Positions 35,181-44,743 are shown, counted from the stretch's first letter. The stretch is DNA of 64,000 nt from Halomarina salina (GCF_023074835.1 NZ_JALLGW010000001.1:496001-560000), one strand, 5' to 3'. Notes: generated by a model from the sequence alone, not told the origin. Made by a program: numbers and translations.

Positions 35181-36276
35181 CGTTCACGAGACGCGACAGC
35201 GAGCGTTCGTACCGGTCGTACAGCTCCGACCACGTGAACCCCGCCTCGACGGCCTGCCGACCCGCAGATCCGAGCCGCCGTCGCTCCTCGTCGTCCGTGG
35301 CGAGACGGTCGATAGCCGCCGCGAGCTCGGCGGGCGAGCGTGGCGAACAGAGCAGCCCCGTCTCGCCGTCGTCGACTATCTCGGGGACGCCGCCGACCCG
35401 TGTCGCGACCACGGGCGTCTCCGTCGCCTGTGCCTCCAGCACGACCCGAGGCAGTCCCTCGGTGTGCGACGGGAGGACGAAGGCGTCGACGGCGCGGTAG
35501 AGCGCCGGGACGTGCTCGTAGGGGACGGCCCCGAGGAGCGTGAGCGCGTCGCCGCCGCGTCGTTCGAGTCGTTCGCGGGCGGGACCGTCGCCCGCGACGA
35601 CGGCACGGACGTCCGCCGCACAGCGCTCGGTCGCCTCCAGCAGGTCGAACACGCCCTTGTACCGGTGGAGGCCGCCGACGAACCCGATCCGAAACCCCCC
35701 GTCGGGGACTCGGTCGGCGTACTCCTCGGGGAGCGAGGGACCGGTCGACGAGAACCGCTCGACGTCGACGGCGTTCCGGACGTCGTGGATACGGTCGGCG
35801 GCGATACCCCGCCGACGGAGCTGTCGGGCGATGTACTCGCAGACGACGAGGTAGCCGTCGTGCGGGGCGCGGAGGCGGGCCTCGACCGACCCGGCGTCGA
35901 GTCGGTCGCGGAGCGACCCGTCGACGGAGCCGAGTGTCGACCCGACGTGGACCGCGTGAGGCACGCCGAGGGCTCGGGCGGCGAGGAGACCGGGGAGGTA
36001 CGTCTTTCGGGTCTTCGAGACGACGACGTCCGGAGCGCGACGACGGCCGACCGTCACGGCCCGGACGAGCGTTCGGAGCGGTCCCTCCACCGGTCCGACG
36101 CGGGGGACGACCGAGTGCTGGAACGGGTATTCGGGGGCCGGGTTCCAGTCGACGAGCGTCACGTCGTGGCCACGCTCCCGGAGGGCGGCGACGACGTTGC
36201 GGACGTGGATAGCTCCCCCTCTCACCATCGCGCCGGAGAAGCTGATGGTCTCCTCGGTGAGATAGAGGATTCGCAT
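35173..36276 (-). CDS. Glycosyltransferase family 4 protein
   Basis: ATG 36276 (MRILYLTEETISFSGAMVRGG) is a classic GT4 N-terminus and is preferred to the in-frame ATG at 36303. Of 367 residues, the N-domain has 'GGAIHVRNVVAALRERGHDVTLV' and the C-domain has 'IGFVGGLHRYKGVFDLLEA' and 'VLPSHTEGLPRVVLEAQATETPVVA', the E-x7-E signature. It overlaps the flippase gene by 8 bases. It transfers a sugar to the lipid-linked glycan. Its strong GC bias resembles the chromosome rather than the flippase, so the island edge may lie here. Confidence 0.9.
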   Translation of the reverse strand: MRILYLTEETISFSGAMVRGGAIHVRNVVAALRERGHDVTLVDWNPAPEYPFQHSVVPRVGPVEGPLRTLVRAVTVGRRRAPDVVVSKTRKTYLPGLLAARALGVPHAVHVGSTLGSVDGSLRDRLDAGSVEARLRAPHDGYLVVCEYIARQLRRRGIAADRIHDVRNAVDVERFSSTGPSLPEEYADRVPDGGFRIGFVGGLHRYKGVFDLLEATERCAADVRAVVAGDGPARERLERRGGDALTLLGAVPYEHVPALYRAVDAFVLPSHTEGLPRVVLEAQATETPVVATRVGGVPEIVDDGETGLLCSPRSPAELAAAIDRLATDDEERRRLGSAGRQAVEAGFTWSELYDRYERSLSRLVNDE

Positions 36277-36370
36277 TGGCCTTCCTTCAGCAGGCCCCGT
36301 CAAGTGTCCTTCGAGACGTTCACGCAGGCCCCGTCCCCGGGTCGCGTCGGGGTCACACCTGCACGTCGGG

Positions 36371-37447
36371 TCACACCTGCGCGTCGAGGACGTCCACGAT
36401 GTGCTCGCCCGCCGTCCCGTCGCCGTAGAGGTTCGGGTGGCCGGTCATCGCCGCGCGCTCGGCGTCGTCGGTCAGGAGCGTCTCCAGTCGGTCGCCGAGG
36501 TCCTCGGGTTCGACGAGCTGGTTGACGCCAGCGGAGACCGTCTCGGGGCGCTCGGTGTTCGGCCGGACGGTCAGACAGGGCACCTCCAGGATGGACGCCT
36601 CCTCCTGGATGCCGCCCGAGTCGGTGACGGCGACGCGGGCGTTGTCGAGCAGTTTGAGGAAGTCGAGGTAGTCGAGCGGGTCGACGAGGCGCAGCGACCC
36701 CGACGGCTCGTACCCGATATCGTCGAGGACGCTCGTGGTTCGCGGGTGGGCCGGGAGGACGACGGGTGCGCTCGCGGTGTCCAGAGCGTCCATGATAGCG
36801 CGGAGGCGGTCGGGGTCGTCGGTGTTGCTCGCGCGGTGGATGGTGGCCGCGACGTAGTCCCGACCCGCGATATCGAGGTCGGTGAGGACCGTCGAGCGCT
36901 CCTCGGCCATCGGCGCGTGGTCGCGGCAGGCGTCGACGATGGTGTTTCCCGTCTCGTAGACGCCCGCGGAGATGCCCTCGTCGTCGAGGTGCTGGACGGC
37001 CTGGTCGGTCGGCGCGAACGAGAAGTCCGCGACGTGGTCCGCGACGACCCGGTTGACCTCCTCGGGCATCGTGCGGTCGAAGCTCCGCAGTCCGGCCTCG
37101 ACGTGGCCGAACTTCGTCGGGAGTTTCGACGCGGCGAGCGCCGTCGACACGACGGCGTTCGTGTCGCCCAGCGCGAGGACGGCCGCGGGGTCGCGCTCGA
37201 CGAGCATCGACTCGACGCCGACCAGTCCGGAGGCGGTCTGTTCGGCCTGGGACCCCGAGCCGATCTCGAGGTTGTCGTCGGGCGTCGGCAGGTCGAGGGA
37301 CTCGAAGAACGCGCCGCTCATCTCCTCGTCGTAGTGCTGGCCCGTGTGTATCAGGTGGAGGTCGAACCGACCCTGCGCGGCCCGGATGACCGGGGCCATC
37401 TTGATGATTTCCGGTCGGGTACCGACCACGACCGCGAGTTCTCGCAT
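36371..37447 (-). CDS. wecB: UDP-N-acetylglucosamine 2-epimerase (non-hydrolysing)
   Basis: This 358-residue enzyme converts UDP-GlcNAc and UDP-ManNAc. Family motifs are complete: VVGTRPEIIKMAPVI (residues 7-21), HTGQHYDEEMSGAFF, VLALGDTNAV, HVEAGLRSFDRTMPEE, TIHRASNTDDP and VTDSGGIQEEAS. The length is usual for bacterial and archaeal WecB. The product feeds ManNAc or ManNAcA into surface glycans, which fits its place at the end of the glycan cluster, 94 bases upstream of the glycosyltransferase gene. No dehydrogenase (WecC) is adjacent. Confidence 0.95.
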   Translation of the reverse strand: MRELAVVVGTRPEIIKMAPVIRAAQGRFDLHLIHTGQHYDEEMSGAFFESLDLPTPDDNLEIGSGSQAEQTASGLVGVESMLVERDPAAVLALGDTNAVVSTALAASKLPTKFGHVEAGLRSFDRTMPEEVNRVVADHVADFSFAPTDQAVQHLDDEGISAGVYETGNTIVDACRDHAPMAEERSTVLTDLDIAGRDYVAATIHRASNTDDPDRLRAIMDALDTASAPVVLPAHPRTTSVLDDIGYEPSGSLRLVDPLDYLDFLKLLDNARVAVTDSGGIQEEASILEVPCLTVRPNTERPETVSAGVNQLVEPEDLGDRLETLLTDDAERAAMTGHPNLYGDGTAGEHIVDVLDAQV

Positions 37448-37525
37448 ACGAACTACGCCGACGGACGACCACTTGCTTCTTTCTCCCGCTACTGTGCGTG
37501 AAATCCTCTCGCAACTGTGAACGAG

Positions 37526-37533
37526 CCTATATG
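37526..37533 (+). promoter_or_regulatory. TATA-like box of the acyl-CoA synthetase gene
   Basis: CCTATATG is centred about 34 bases before ATG 37564, in the 116-base gap to the divergent epimerase. This would give a very short leader. Confidence 0.5.
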
Positions 37534-37563
37534 TCCTCGTGAGACCAATAGCGTCCGGATATC

Positions 37564-39381
37564 ATGGCCATCGAGCACACGCAGAGCGGGCGAACTGTCG
37601 GAGAGATACACCGCGGCGAGCCACTGGACGTCCCCGACGGACCGCTGGCACGCTGGTTCAGCGACCGGGTCCGGTCCTACGGCGACCTCCCGGCGACGGT
37701 ACACCGGGAGAAGGAGGGGGCGGCGTTCGTCGAGACGACGTACGAAGCGCTCTACGCCGAGGCCGTCGCGGTCGCCGGCGGATTCCTGGAGACGATGGAG
37801 CCGGGCGACCGCCTCGGCATTCGCGCCGAGACGCGCTACGAGTGGTCGCTCGTCGACCTCGCCAGCGTCCTCGCGGGCCTCGTCCTCGTCCCCGTCTACC
37901 CGTCGTTCAGTCCGGAGCAGGCGCGGTACGTGATCGAAGACGCGGGGGTCCGAACCCTCGTCACGGAGGAGGAACTCCCACTCGACGTGGCGGGGGCCGT
38001 CGAGTGGGTGGTCGACATCACCGACCTCCCGCGCGAGGAGGACACCGCAGCCACCGACCTGCCGGGGTTCGACGCGACGGACGACGACGTGACGAGCATC
38101 ATCTACACCTCGGGGACGACCGGGTTCCCGAAGGGGTGTGAGCTCACCCACCGGAACGTCCTCGCGGAGATGGCCGCCATCGGGGGGATACTCCCGGCGG
38201 TCCCCGGAGACACGGGGACCTGCTTCCTCCCGCTGAGCCACATCTACCAGCGCGTCTCGAACTACGCGGACTGGGACCGCGGCGTCGCCGCTGTGTTCAT
38301 CACGATTCCGACGCTCGTCGAGGACCTCGGCGCGATCGAGCCGAACGGATTCGTCACCGTCCCCCGCGTCTACCGCCGAATGTACGACGGCGTCCAGCGC
38401 CAGCTCCGCGAGGCGGCGGGGCCGCGCGGACGCATCGCCCGCTGGGCGGTCGCCGTGGCCCACGAGTACGGCCGCGCCATCGACGACGGCGGCGTCCCCG
38501 CCGCCGGGCTCCGCGCCCGCCACGCGCTCGCAGAGCGACTCGTCTACGGCCAGTTGCGCGAACAGCTGGGGCTGACCGAGGTCCGGTACGCCATCACCGG
38601 CGCGGCGAGCATCGACCCCGACCTGCTCCACTTCTTCTGGGGTATCGGCGTCCCCGTCCTCGAGGGCTACGGCGCGACCGAGACCACCGCCGGCGTGACG
38701 CTCAGCCGACCGGGTGAACGCCGCGCCGGGACCGTCGGCAGACCCCTCCCGGGCGTCGAAATCGCGCTCGCCGACGACGGCGAGGTGCTGGTCCGCGGCC
38801 CCCAGGTGTTCCGGGGCTACTGGAACGACCCCGACGCCACCGCGGCGGCCCTCGACGACGACGGCTGGTACCACACCGGCGACGTCGGCGAGTGGGTCGG
38901 CGACTGCCTCCGCATCGTCGACCGGAAGAAGCGCCTGCAGGTGCTCGACACGGGCAAGAACGTCTACCCCGGCCCCATCGAGACGGCGCTCCGGCGCAGC
39001 CCGTACGTCGCGGAGGCGATGGTCGTCGGCGAGGGTCGGAAGTACGTCTCGGCGCTCGTCCAGCCCGACTTCGACGCGCTGGTGGCGTTCGCCGAGGCGG
39101 AGGGCATCGCGTTCGACGCCGACGACCTCGTCCGCGACGAGCTGGGCACCGTCGTGTCGGTCCCGACCGACCTGCTCGACCACGAGGCGGTCCGCGACCT
39201 GCTCCAGTCGGAGGTCGACGCCGTCAACGAGGGGCTCGCGGAGTACGAGCGCGTCAAGCGCATCGCGGTCGTCGAGCGGGCGTTCAGCGTCGAGCAGGAG
39301 GAGCTGACGCCGACGCTGAAGAAGCGTCGCGGGACCATCGGCGAGCACTTCGGGGAGCGCATCGAGGCACTGTACGCCTGA
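37564..39381 (+). CDS. Long-chain acyl-CoA synthetase (AMP-forming)
   Basis: A 605-residue ANL-superfamily ligase. The phosphate-binding loop IIYTSGTTGFPKG (about residues 179-191), the 'GYGATETTAGV' acyl-adenylate motif, 'YHTGDVGEW' and 'VDRKKRLQVLDTGKNVYPGPIE' with the hinge are all present. The size and the 'VLDTGKNV' C-terminus fit the long-chain (FadD15/LACS) branch. The enzyme activates fatty or branched-chain acids with ATP and CoA in the cytoplasm. The ABC exporter gene follows after 40 bases and may be co-transcribed. The acyl substrate is not defined by sequence. Confidence 0.93.
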   Translation: MAIEHTQSGRTVGEIHRGEPLDVPDGPLARWFSDRVRSYGDLPATVHREKEGAAFVETTYEALYAEAVAVAGGFLETMEPGDRLGIRAETRYEWSLVDLASVLAGLVLVPVYPSFSPEQARYVIEDAGVRTLVTEEELPLDVAGAVEWVVDITDLPREEDTAATDLPGFDATDDDVTSIIYTSGTTGFPKGCELTHRNVLAEMAAIGGILPAVPGDTGTCFLPLSHIYQRVSNYADWDRGVAAVFITIPTLVEDLGAIEPNGFVTVPRVYRRMYDGVQRQLREAAGPRGRIARWAVAVAHEYGRAIDDGGVPAAGLRARHALAERLVYGQLREQLGLTEVRYAITGAASIDPDLLHFFWGIGVPVLEGYGATETTAGVTLSRPGERRAGTVGRPLPGVEIALADDGEVLVRGPQVFRGYWNDPDATAAALDDDGWYHTGDVGEWVGDCLRIVDRKKRLQVLDTGKNVYPGPIETALRRSPYVAEAMVVGEGRKYVSALVQPDFDALVAFAEAEGIAFDADDLVRDELGTVVSVPTDLLDHEAVRDLLQSEVDAVNEGLAEYERVKRIAVVERAFSVEQEELTPTLKKRRGTIGEHFGERIEALYA

Positions 39382-39421
39382 TTCCCGGGGGTTTTCCGAC
39401 GCGCGCCCCCGATTCGAAGGC

Positions 39422-41326
39422 GTGTCCGACGAACACGGGGGGTTCGAACACGTCCGCGAGAGCGTCGACGGCCACCCGATGGCCCGCCTGCTGTCGTACG
39501 CCCGCCCGTACTGGGCGCTGCTGTCGGTCGGCGTGCTCGCGTCGTTCCTGACGCGGTTCGCCCGTCTCGTCCCGCCCATCGTCGTCGCCGTCGCCATCGA
39601 CCGGGTCGTCCTCGGACCGGGCGAACCGGGGATGCTCGCGCGATACGGCGTCGTCACGTCCGCGGAGATAACGGGACGGGCCGCACGACTGGGCCTGCTG
39701 GAACGCCTCGTCGCCATCGCGGCGCTGGCGTACGTCGTCCGGTCGGTGTTCCGGTTCGTCTCGCGGTACGTGCTGCAGGCGACCGCCCAGAAGATACAGC
39801 GCGACCTGCGCGACGACACGTACGACCGCCTCCAGCACCTCTCGATGGACTTCTTCGCCGACCACCAGACCGGCGGGATGATGTCCATCCTCGGGTCGGA
39901 CATCAACCGCCTCGAACAGTTCCTCAACACGGAGTTCCGCCAGTTCGTCCGCGTCGTCGCCACCGTCGGGGGCATCGCCGTCGTCCTCTACATCCACTCG
40001 CCGAAGCTGGCGGCCATCGCGCTCGCGCCGGTGCCGGTCATCGGCGTCGCCAGCGCGCTGTTCCTCAAGCGCATCGAGCCGCGCTACAAGTCCATCCGAG
40101 AGACGGTCGCGCGCCTCCACACGCGACTGGAGAACAACCTCGGCGGCGCGGCGGTCATCAAGACGTTCGACCGCTACGCCTTCGAGCGCGGCCGGGTCGC
40201 CGAGCAGAGCCAGGCGTACCACGACGAGAAGGTCGGTGCCCTGCGCGTCCGGCGGGCGTTCTTCGCCACGCTCCGCCTGCTGACGGGCGTCGTCTTCGTC
40301 GTCGTGCTGTTCGTCGGCGGCCGCGACATCATCCTCGGGACGCCCGGCGCGCTCTCCACAGGGGCGTTCGCGCTGTTCTTCCTCTTCCTCCGGCGACTGT
40401 ACTCGCCGATGCGCCGCGTCGGGAAGTCGGTCAACAAGTACCAGCTCGCGAAGTCCAGCGCCGAGCGCGTCTTCGGCCTGTTCGACCAGGAGCCGACGGT
40501 GACGAACCCGGCCGACCCGTACGTCCCGTCGGCCGTCGCGGGCGACGTCCGCTTCGACGACGTCACGTTCGGCTACGAGGACGACCAGCCACCGGTCGTC
40601 CGCGACGTGAGCCTCGACGTGCCCGCAGGAACGACCGTCGGTCTGGTGGGGCCGACGGGCGCGGGGAAGTCGACGCTGCTGAAGCTCATCCCGCGACTCC
40701 ACGACACCGACGAGGGGAGCGTCGGCCTCGACGGCCGTGACGTCCGGGAGTACGACCTCGACGCGCTCCGGGGGTCGGTCGCCGTCGTCGAGCAGGACCC
40801 GTACCTGTTCTCGGGGACTGTCGCGGAGAACGTCGCCTACGGCGACCGCGAGACGCTGCGTGCGGAGACCGCGAGCGGCGAGACGCCCCGCGAGGCACGC
40901 GACCGGGTCGTCGAGGCCGCCGACGCCGCCGAGGCCCACGCGTTCGTCAGCAATCTGCCCGACGGCTACGACACGCAGGTCGGCGAACGCGGCGTGAAGC
41001 TCTCGGGCGGCCAGCGCCAGCGCCTCGCCATCGCCCGCGCGCTGCTGAACGACCCGGCGGTCATCGTGCTCGACGAGGCGACCTCGGACGTCGACACCGA
41101 GACCGAAGAGCGCATCCAGCGCTCGCTGGAGCGCCTCGTCGAGGACCGGACGGCGTTCGTCATCGCCCACCGCCTCTCGACCGTCCGCGACGCCGACCGC
41201 ATCGTCGTGATGGACGACGGCGAGGTGGTCGAGCGCGGCGACCACGAGGCCCTGCTCGACGCGAACGGCGACTACGCCGACCTCTGGGCCGCGCAGGCCG
41301 ACACGTCGCTGCCGGCCGACGACTGA
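39422..41326 (+). CDS. ABC exporter, fused permease and ATPase (MsbA/MDR-like)
   Basis: A 634-residue half-transporter starting at GTG 39422 (read as Met). The six-helix exporter domain spans about residues 20-335 ('FADHQTGGMMSILGSDINRLEQF' is a typical intracellular coupling helix region). The ATPase has Walker A VGPTGAGKSTLLK, signature LSGGQRQR, Walker B VIVLDEATSDVD and switch His in IAHRLST. It should work as a homodimer exporting lipids, drugs or peptides, or as a heterodimer. A paralogue of the same layout is encoded at 57042-58943. It probably shares a transcript with the acyl-CoA synthetase. Confidence 0.93.
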   Translation: MSDEHGGFEHVRESVDGHPMARLLSYARPYWALLSVGVLASFLTRFARLVPPIVVAVAIDRVVLGPGEPGMLARYGVVTSAEITGRAARLGLLERLVAIAALAYVVRSVFRFVSRYVLQATAQKIQRDLRDDTYDRLQHLSMDFFADHQTGGMMSILGSDINRLEQFLNTEFRQFVRVVATVGGIAVVLYIHSPKLAAIALAPVPVIGVASALFLKRIEPRYKSIRETVARLHTRLENNLGGAAVIKTFDRYAFERGRVAEQSQAYHDEKVGALRVRRAFFATLRLLTGVVFVVVLFVGGRDIILGTPGALSTGAFALFFLFLRRLYSPMRRVGKSVNKYQLAKSSAERVFGLFDQEPTVTNPADPYVPSAVAGDVRFDDVTFGYEDDQPPVVRDVSLDVPAGTTVGLVGPTGAGKSTLLKLIPRLHDTDEGSVGLDGRDVREYDLDALRGSVAVVEQDPYLFSGTVAENVAYGDRETLRAETASGETPREARDRVVEAADAAEAHAFVSNLPDGYDTQVGERGVKLSGGQRQRLAIARALLNDPAVIVLDEATSDVDTETEERIQRSLERLVEDRTAFVIAHRLSTVRDADRIVVMDDGEVVERGDHEALLDANGDYADLWAAQADTSLPADD

Positions 41327-41388
41327 GCGCCCCCGTCGCTCGAACGGCCCACCGAACGCCCGACGGTCGGTCGTCGCGACGGTACGCG

Positions 41389-43173
41389 TCAGGACGCGCC
41401 GTCCTCGCTGCGCTCGCTCGCTCCCGACAGCACGTCGCCCTCGTAGACGACGCCGCGTTCGGCGTCCACGGTGACGCGCGTCCCGTCGGGCACCGCCTCG
41501 GCGTCGAGTTCCGCGCCGGACACCATCGGGACGTCGAGTTCGCGGGCGACGATGGCCGCGTAGCCCGTCAGCCCTCGCTCGGCGGCGACGATGCCGCCGA
41601 CCCGCGAGAGGTCGCCGTCGAACTCCTCGTCGAACGTCCGCGGGAGGACCAGCACCGCTCCCTCCGGCGCGTCCGCGAGGTCGCCCGTCGTGTGGAACAC
41701 CGGCCCCGTCACCCGCCCGGAGACCGTGCTGGTCCCGGCTGCCAGCGTCTCGGCGGCGACGTGTATCTTCAGCGTGTTCGTCGTGTCCGTCCCGAGGTCG
41801 CTCATCATCCCGGAGAGGACGACGACGGTGTCGCCCGACGTTGCGACGCCCGCGTCGAGGGCCGCCTCGACCGACCGCTCGATGAGCGAGGGCGCGTCGC
41901 TGACGTGCTCGACGGCCGCCGGGCGGATGCCCCACGAGAGCGCCAGTCGTCGCCTGACGCCGTCGTTCGGCGTCGTCGCGACGACCGGGGCCTCGGGGCG
42001 GTACTTCGCCACCTTGCGCGCGGTGTAGCCCGACTCGCTGGCGACGACGACGGCGCTCGCACCGACGTCGCGGGCGAGGTAGCGGGCGGCCCGCGCCAGC
42101 GAGTCCGTGCTGGTCGGTTCCGCACCGGGGACGTGGCGGTCGCGCTGTTCGGCGTACTCCTCACTCCCCTCCACCTCGGCGACGATGGTCCGCATCGTCT
42201 CGACGACGCGCACCGGGTGGTCGCCGACGGCCGTCTCCGCCGACAGCATCACCGCGTCCGTGCCGTCGAGGATGGCGTTGGCGACGTCCGACGCCTCCGC
42301 CCGCGTCGGTCGCCGGGCGTGGGCCATCGAGTCGAGCATCTCCGTGGCGACGATGACCGGGACGCCCGCCCGCTGGGAGCGCCGGATGGCGCGTTTCTGG
42401 ATGAGCGGGACGTCCTCCAGCGGGTACTCCACGCCGAGGTCGCCCCGTGCCACCATGACGCCGTCCGCCGCCTCGACGATGGCGTCGAGGTGTTCGATGG
42501 CACCGGCGCGTTCGAGTTTGGCGACGACCGGCACGTCGCCGTCGAACTCCTCGACGACGCCCGCCACCGACAGGACGTCCTCGGCGTCGCGGACGAAACT
42601 CGCCGCGACGAGGTCGGCGTCCTCCTCGACGGCGAGGCGAATCTCCTCGCGGTCGTCCTCGGTGGGGACCGGCAGCGAGAGGTCGACGCCGGGGAGGTTG
42701 ACGCCCTTCCGGCCTCCGAGGTCACCGCCCGAGTCGATACGGGCGACGACGGCCTCGCCGTCGACGCGCAGGACGGTCGCGGCGATGCGACCGTCGTCGA
42801 GGAGTATCCGGTCGCCCGGGTCCGCGTTGTCGATGGCGTGCGAGAGGCCGACCTCCTCGGGGGTCGCGTCGTCGCCCGCGACGAACCGAACGTCGCTCCC
42901 CTCGGCCAGCGTGATGGGGTCGTCGAGCGGCGCGGTGCGGACCTCCGGCCCCTGAAGGTCCACCATCGTCGCGACGGGCGTGCCGAGGTTCTCGGCGACA
43001 GCCCGGACCCGTCCGGCGAGTTCGCGGCGGTCCTCCCGCGACCCGTGGCTGGCGTTCAGTCGGGCGACGCGCATCCCCGCGTCGACCAGCGCGCGGATGG
43101 TCTCCCGGTCGTCGGAGGCCGGGCCGAGCGTGCAGACCACCTTGGCGTTCGTCTGTGGCGTCGCGTCGGTCAT
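41389..43173 (-). CDS. pyk: Pyruvate kinase with C-terminal PEP-utiliser-like domain
   Basis: ATG 43173 (MTDATPQTNAKVVCTLGPAS) starts a 594-residue enzyme, longer than the usual 470. Glycolytic motifs are GMRVARLNASHG, 'FVRDAEDVLSVAGV', VMVARGDLGVEYP and 'GVPVIVATEMLDSM', and the allosteric C-domain follows. After about residue 500 an additional domain resembles the phosphohistidine domain of PEP synthases, but the usual T-S-H-A-A-I reads T-G-Y-A-A-I (Tyr near 538), so it cannot carry phosphohistidine. Pyruvate kinases of Bacillus and of Halobacteria carry this kind of extension. It makes pyruvate and ATP from PEP and ADP. Confidence 0.95.
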   Translation of the reverse strand: MTDATPQTNAKVVCTLGPASDDRETIRALVDAGMRVARLNASHGSREDRRELAGRVRAVAENLGTPVATMVDLQGPEVRTAPLDDPITLAEGSDVRFVAGDDATPEEVGLSHAIDNADPGDRILLDDGRIAATVLRVDGEAVVARIDSGGDLGGRKGVNLPGVDLSLPVPTEDDREEIRLAVEEDADLVAASFVRDAEDVLSVAGVVEEFDGDVPVVAKLERAGAIEHLDAIVEAADGVMVARGDLGVEYPLEDVPLIQKRAIRRSQRAGVPVIVATEMLDSMAHARRPTRAEASDVANAILDGTDAVMLSAETAVGDHPVRVVETMRTIVAEVEGSEEYAEQRDRHVPGAEPTSTDSLARAARYLARDVGASAVVVASESGYTARKVAKYRPEAPVVATTPNDGVRRRLALSWGIRPAAVEHVSDAPSLIERSVEAALDAGVATSGDTVVVLSGMMSDLGTDTTNTLKIHVAAETLAAGTSTVSGRVTGPVFHTTGDLADAPEGAVLVLPRTFDEEFDGDLSRVGGIVAAERGLTGYAAIVARELDVPMVSGAELDAEAVPDGTRVTVDAERGVVYEGDVLSGASERSEDGAS

Positions 43174-43242
43174 ACCGTCGTTCGCTCCGGGAGAGTGCAA
43201 AAAAGCTCGCGTGAGTCGCTCGCGGCGACCGTCTCGCCCCGC

Positions 43243-43473
43243 CTACCGGAACGCCACCTCGCTCATCGCGCGGACGAGGACGAACGGGAGCGCCGTCACG
43301 ACGGCCACACCCACGGCGAGTGCGAACGCGCCGAGGAGGACGCTCACCGTACCTGCCGCCAGGGCGTTCCCGACGACGACGGCGAGCGCGAGCAGTGCGA
43401 CGAACGCCACGGCGGCGAACGCGAGACGGTCGAATCGGGGGCGGCGCGTGGTGGTCGTGGTGGTTCCGAGCAT
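43243..43473 (-). CDS. Small membrane protein, hypothetical
   Basis: Two hydrophobic segments (about residues 17-35 and 41-66, counted from the Met at 43473) sit in a 76-residue product beginning MLGTTTTTTRRPRF. A longer start at 43518 is possible, but the AT-rich element ATTATGATTATT lies over it and fits a TATA box for the shorter form. I do not recognise the family. It ends about 70 bases before the pyruvate kinase start on the same strand. Confidence 0.55.
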   Translation of the reverse strand: MLGTTTTTTRRPRFDRLAFAAVAFVALLALAVVVGNALAAGTVSVLLGAFALAVGVAVVTALPFVLVRAMSEVAFR

Positions 43474-43621
43474 GGTTCCGTTCACGGTTGGACCGAGGAC
43501 CCATCCGGCAATAATCATAATCTGAACTACATTTCTGTAACGGGAGTTACTGAAATCGCGTTCAGTCGATCCGCAGCGCGTTCCAGTGCGGACAGCAGGC
43601 GGACCGAAAACGGCGGTGACG

Positions 43622-44614
43622 TCAGGCCTCGTCGCCGACGCGGGGGTCGAGGTAGCCGTACGAGAGGTCCTGTACCAGCGTCCCGACGACGCCCGCGGCG
43701 ACGACGACCGTCGTGATACCGACGACGAGCGGCAGGTCGCGGGCGAAGATGGCCGTGTACGCCATCGAGCCGATTCCGCGGACTGGGAAGATATACTCCA
43801 GGACGAACACGTCGACGACCAGCACCGCGAGCACCTCGGTGAAGAATAGCGCGACGAGCGGGAGCGCGGCGTTGCGGAGGACGTGTCGTGCGAGGCGGAG
43901 CCGTCCCGCGCCCTTCGCTCGGACGAGGCGGACGAAGTCCGCGCGAGCGTACTCTAGCGTCTCGGTCCGGGCGTAGCGAATCTGGCTGCCGAGGAGCGCC
44001 AGCGTGAGGACGAAGATGGGAAGCAGCGTCCCGTGGACGCGAACCGGCCCGAGCGTGCGTGGCAGTCCCGACCCGAGGAGGTCCAGCGGTATCGCCAGGA
44101 CGACGGGGACGAGGATGGCGAGGTAGAAGTTCGGGAACCCGCCGCCGAAGTACGCCGCCATCGACGCGCCCCGAGCGAACCGCGAATCGGGCTCGAACGC
44201 CGCGTACGTCCCGATAGCCGTCCCGAGCACCACCGCCAGCAGGATGGCCGGCACCACGTATCGCAACGTGTTCGGAAGTCCCTGGGCGAGCGCCGTCGTC
44301 ACGCGCGTCGGCTGTGGCTCACCGTCCGGTCCGGGGTGGGTCACGGACGTCGACATACCCCAGTCGAACGTCGCGAAGTCGCCAGCCCAGTCGAGGTAGC
44401 GGTCGAGAGCCGGGTCGTCGTCCCCCTTCAGTGCGGCGAGTCTCGCCGCCTTCTCCTCCTGGCTGAGCTGGTCGTTGGTGTTGATGGCACGCTCGGCCAT
44501 CGCCTCGTTCGGGTCGGGCGTGAGCGCGATGCTCGCCCACGTCATCGAGACGACGAGCCACACGACGCAGGCCGCGAACACGAGCCGACGAACCGCGGTC
44601 AGCCAGCGCGCCAC
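43622..44614 (-). CDS. Peptide-type ABC permease (DppB-like), orphan
   Basis: GTG 44614 is chosen because a near-perfect ribosome site GGAGGTG lies seven bases before it; the open frame begins earlier. The 330-residue product has a first helix (VFAACVVWLVVSMTWASIAL), a charged exterior loop including 'NEAMAERAINTNDQLSQEEK' and a BPD_transp_1 core with 'LPNTLRYVVPAILLAVVLGTAIG', the EAA loop 'YARADFVRLVRAKGAGRLRLARHV' (cut here) and 'FPVRGIGSMAYTAIFARDLPLVVG'. It is unusual in that neither binding protein nor ATPase lies nearby. The divergent gene at 44744 encodes the partner permease. Confidence 0.88.
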   Translation of the reverse strand: MARWLTAVRRLVFAACVVWLVVSMTWASIALTPDPNEAMAERAINTNDQLSQEEKAARLAALKGDDDPALDRYLDWAGDFATFDWGMSTSVTHPGPDGEPQPTRVTTALAQGLPNTLRYVVPAILLAVVLGTAIGTYAAFEPDSRFARGASMAAYFGGGFPNFYLAILVPVVLAIPLDLLGSGLPRTLGPVRVHGTLLPIFVLTLALLGSQIRYARTETLEYARADFVRLVRAKGAGRLRLARHVLRNAALPLVALFFTEVLAVLVVDVFVLEYIFPVRGIGSMAYTAIFARDLPLVVGITTVVVAAGVVGTLVQDLSYGYLDPRVGDEA

Positions 44615-44653
44615 GTGACGACACCTCCGCGCATGGTACGAGCGCATCGGGAG

Positions 44654-44676
44654 GTGACAAATACACGGCGTGTCAC
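44654..44676. promoter_or_regulatory. Inverted repeat between divergent permease genes
   Basis: GTGACA and TGTCAC flank an 11-base spacer in the 129-base gap. The site is 40-62 bases before the minus-strand GTG, where its TATA box would be expected. It is a candidate operator for both genes. Confidence 0.45.
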
Positions 44677-44743
44677 TGAAAACGGGGTTTGAGTCACCGG
44701 ACAGGACTTACCCGGATGACGAGCAGACGCGTGACAGAGAGGC

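Noticed and set aside
37489-39975. 828-codon minus-strand frame under the acyl-CoA synthetase
   Set aside because: It lacks any motif and overlaps two well-supported plus-strand genes.
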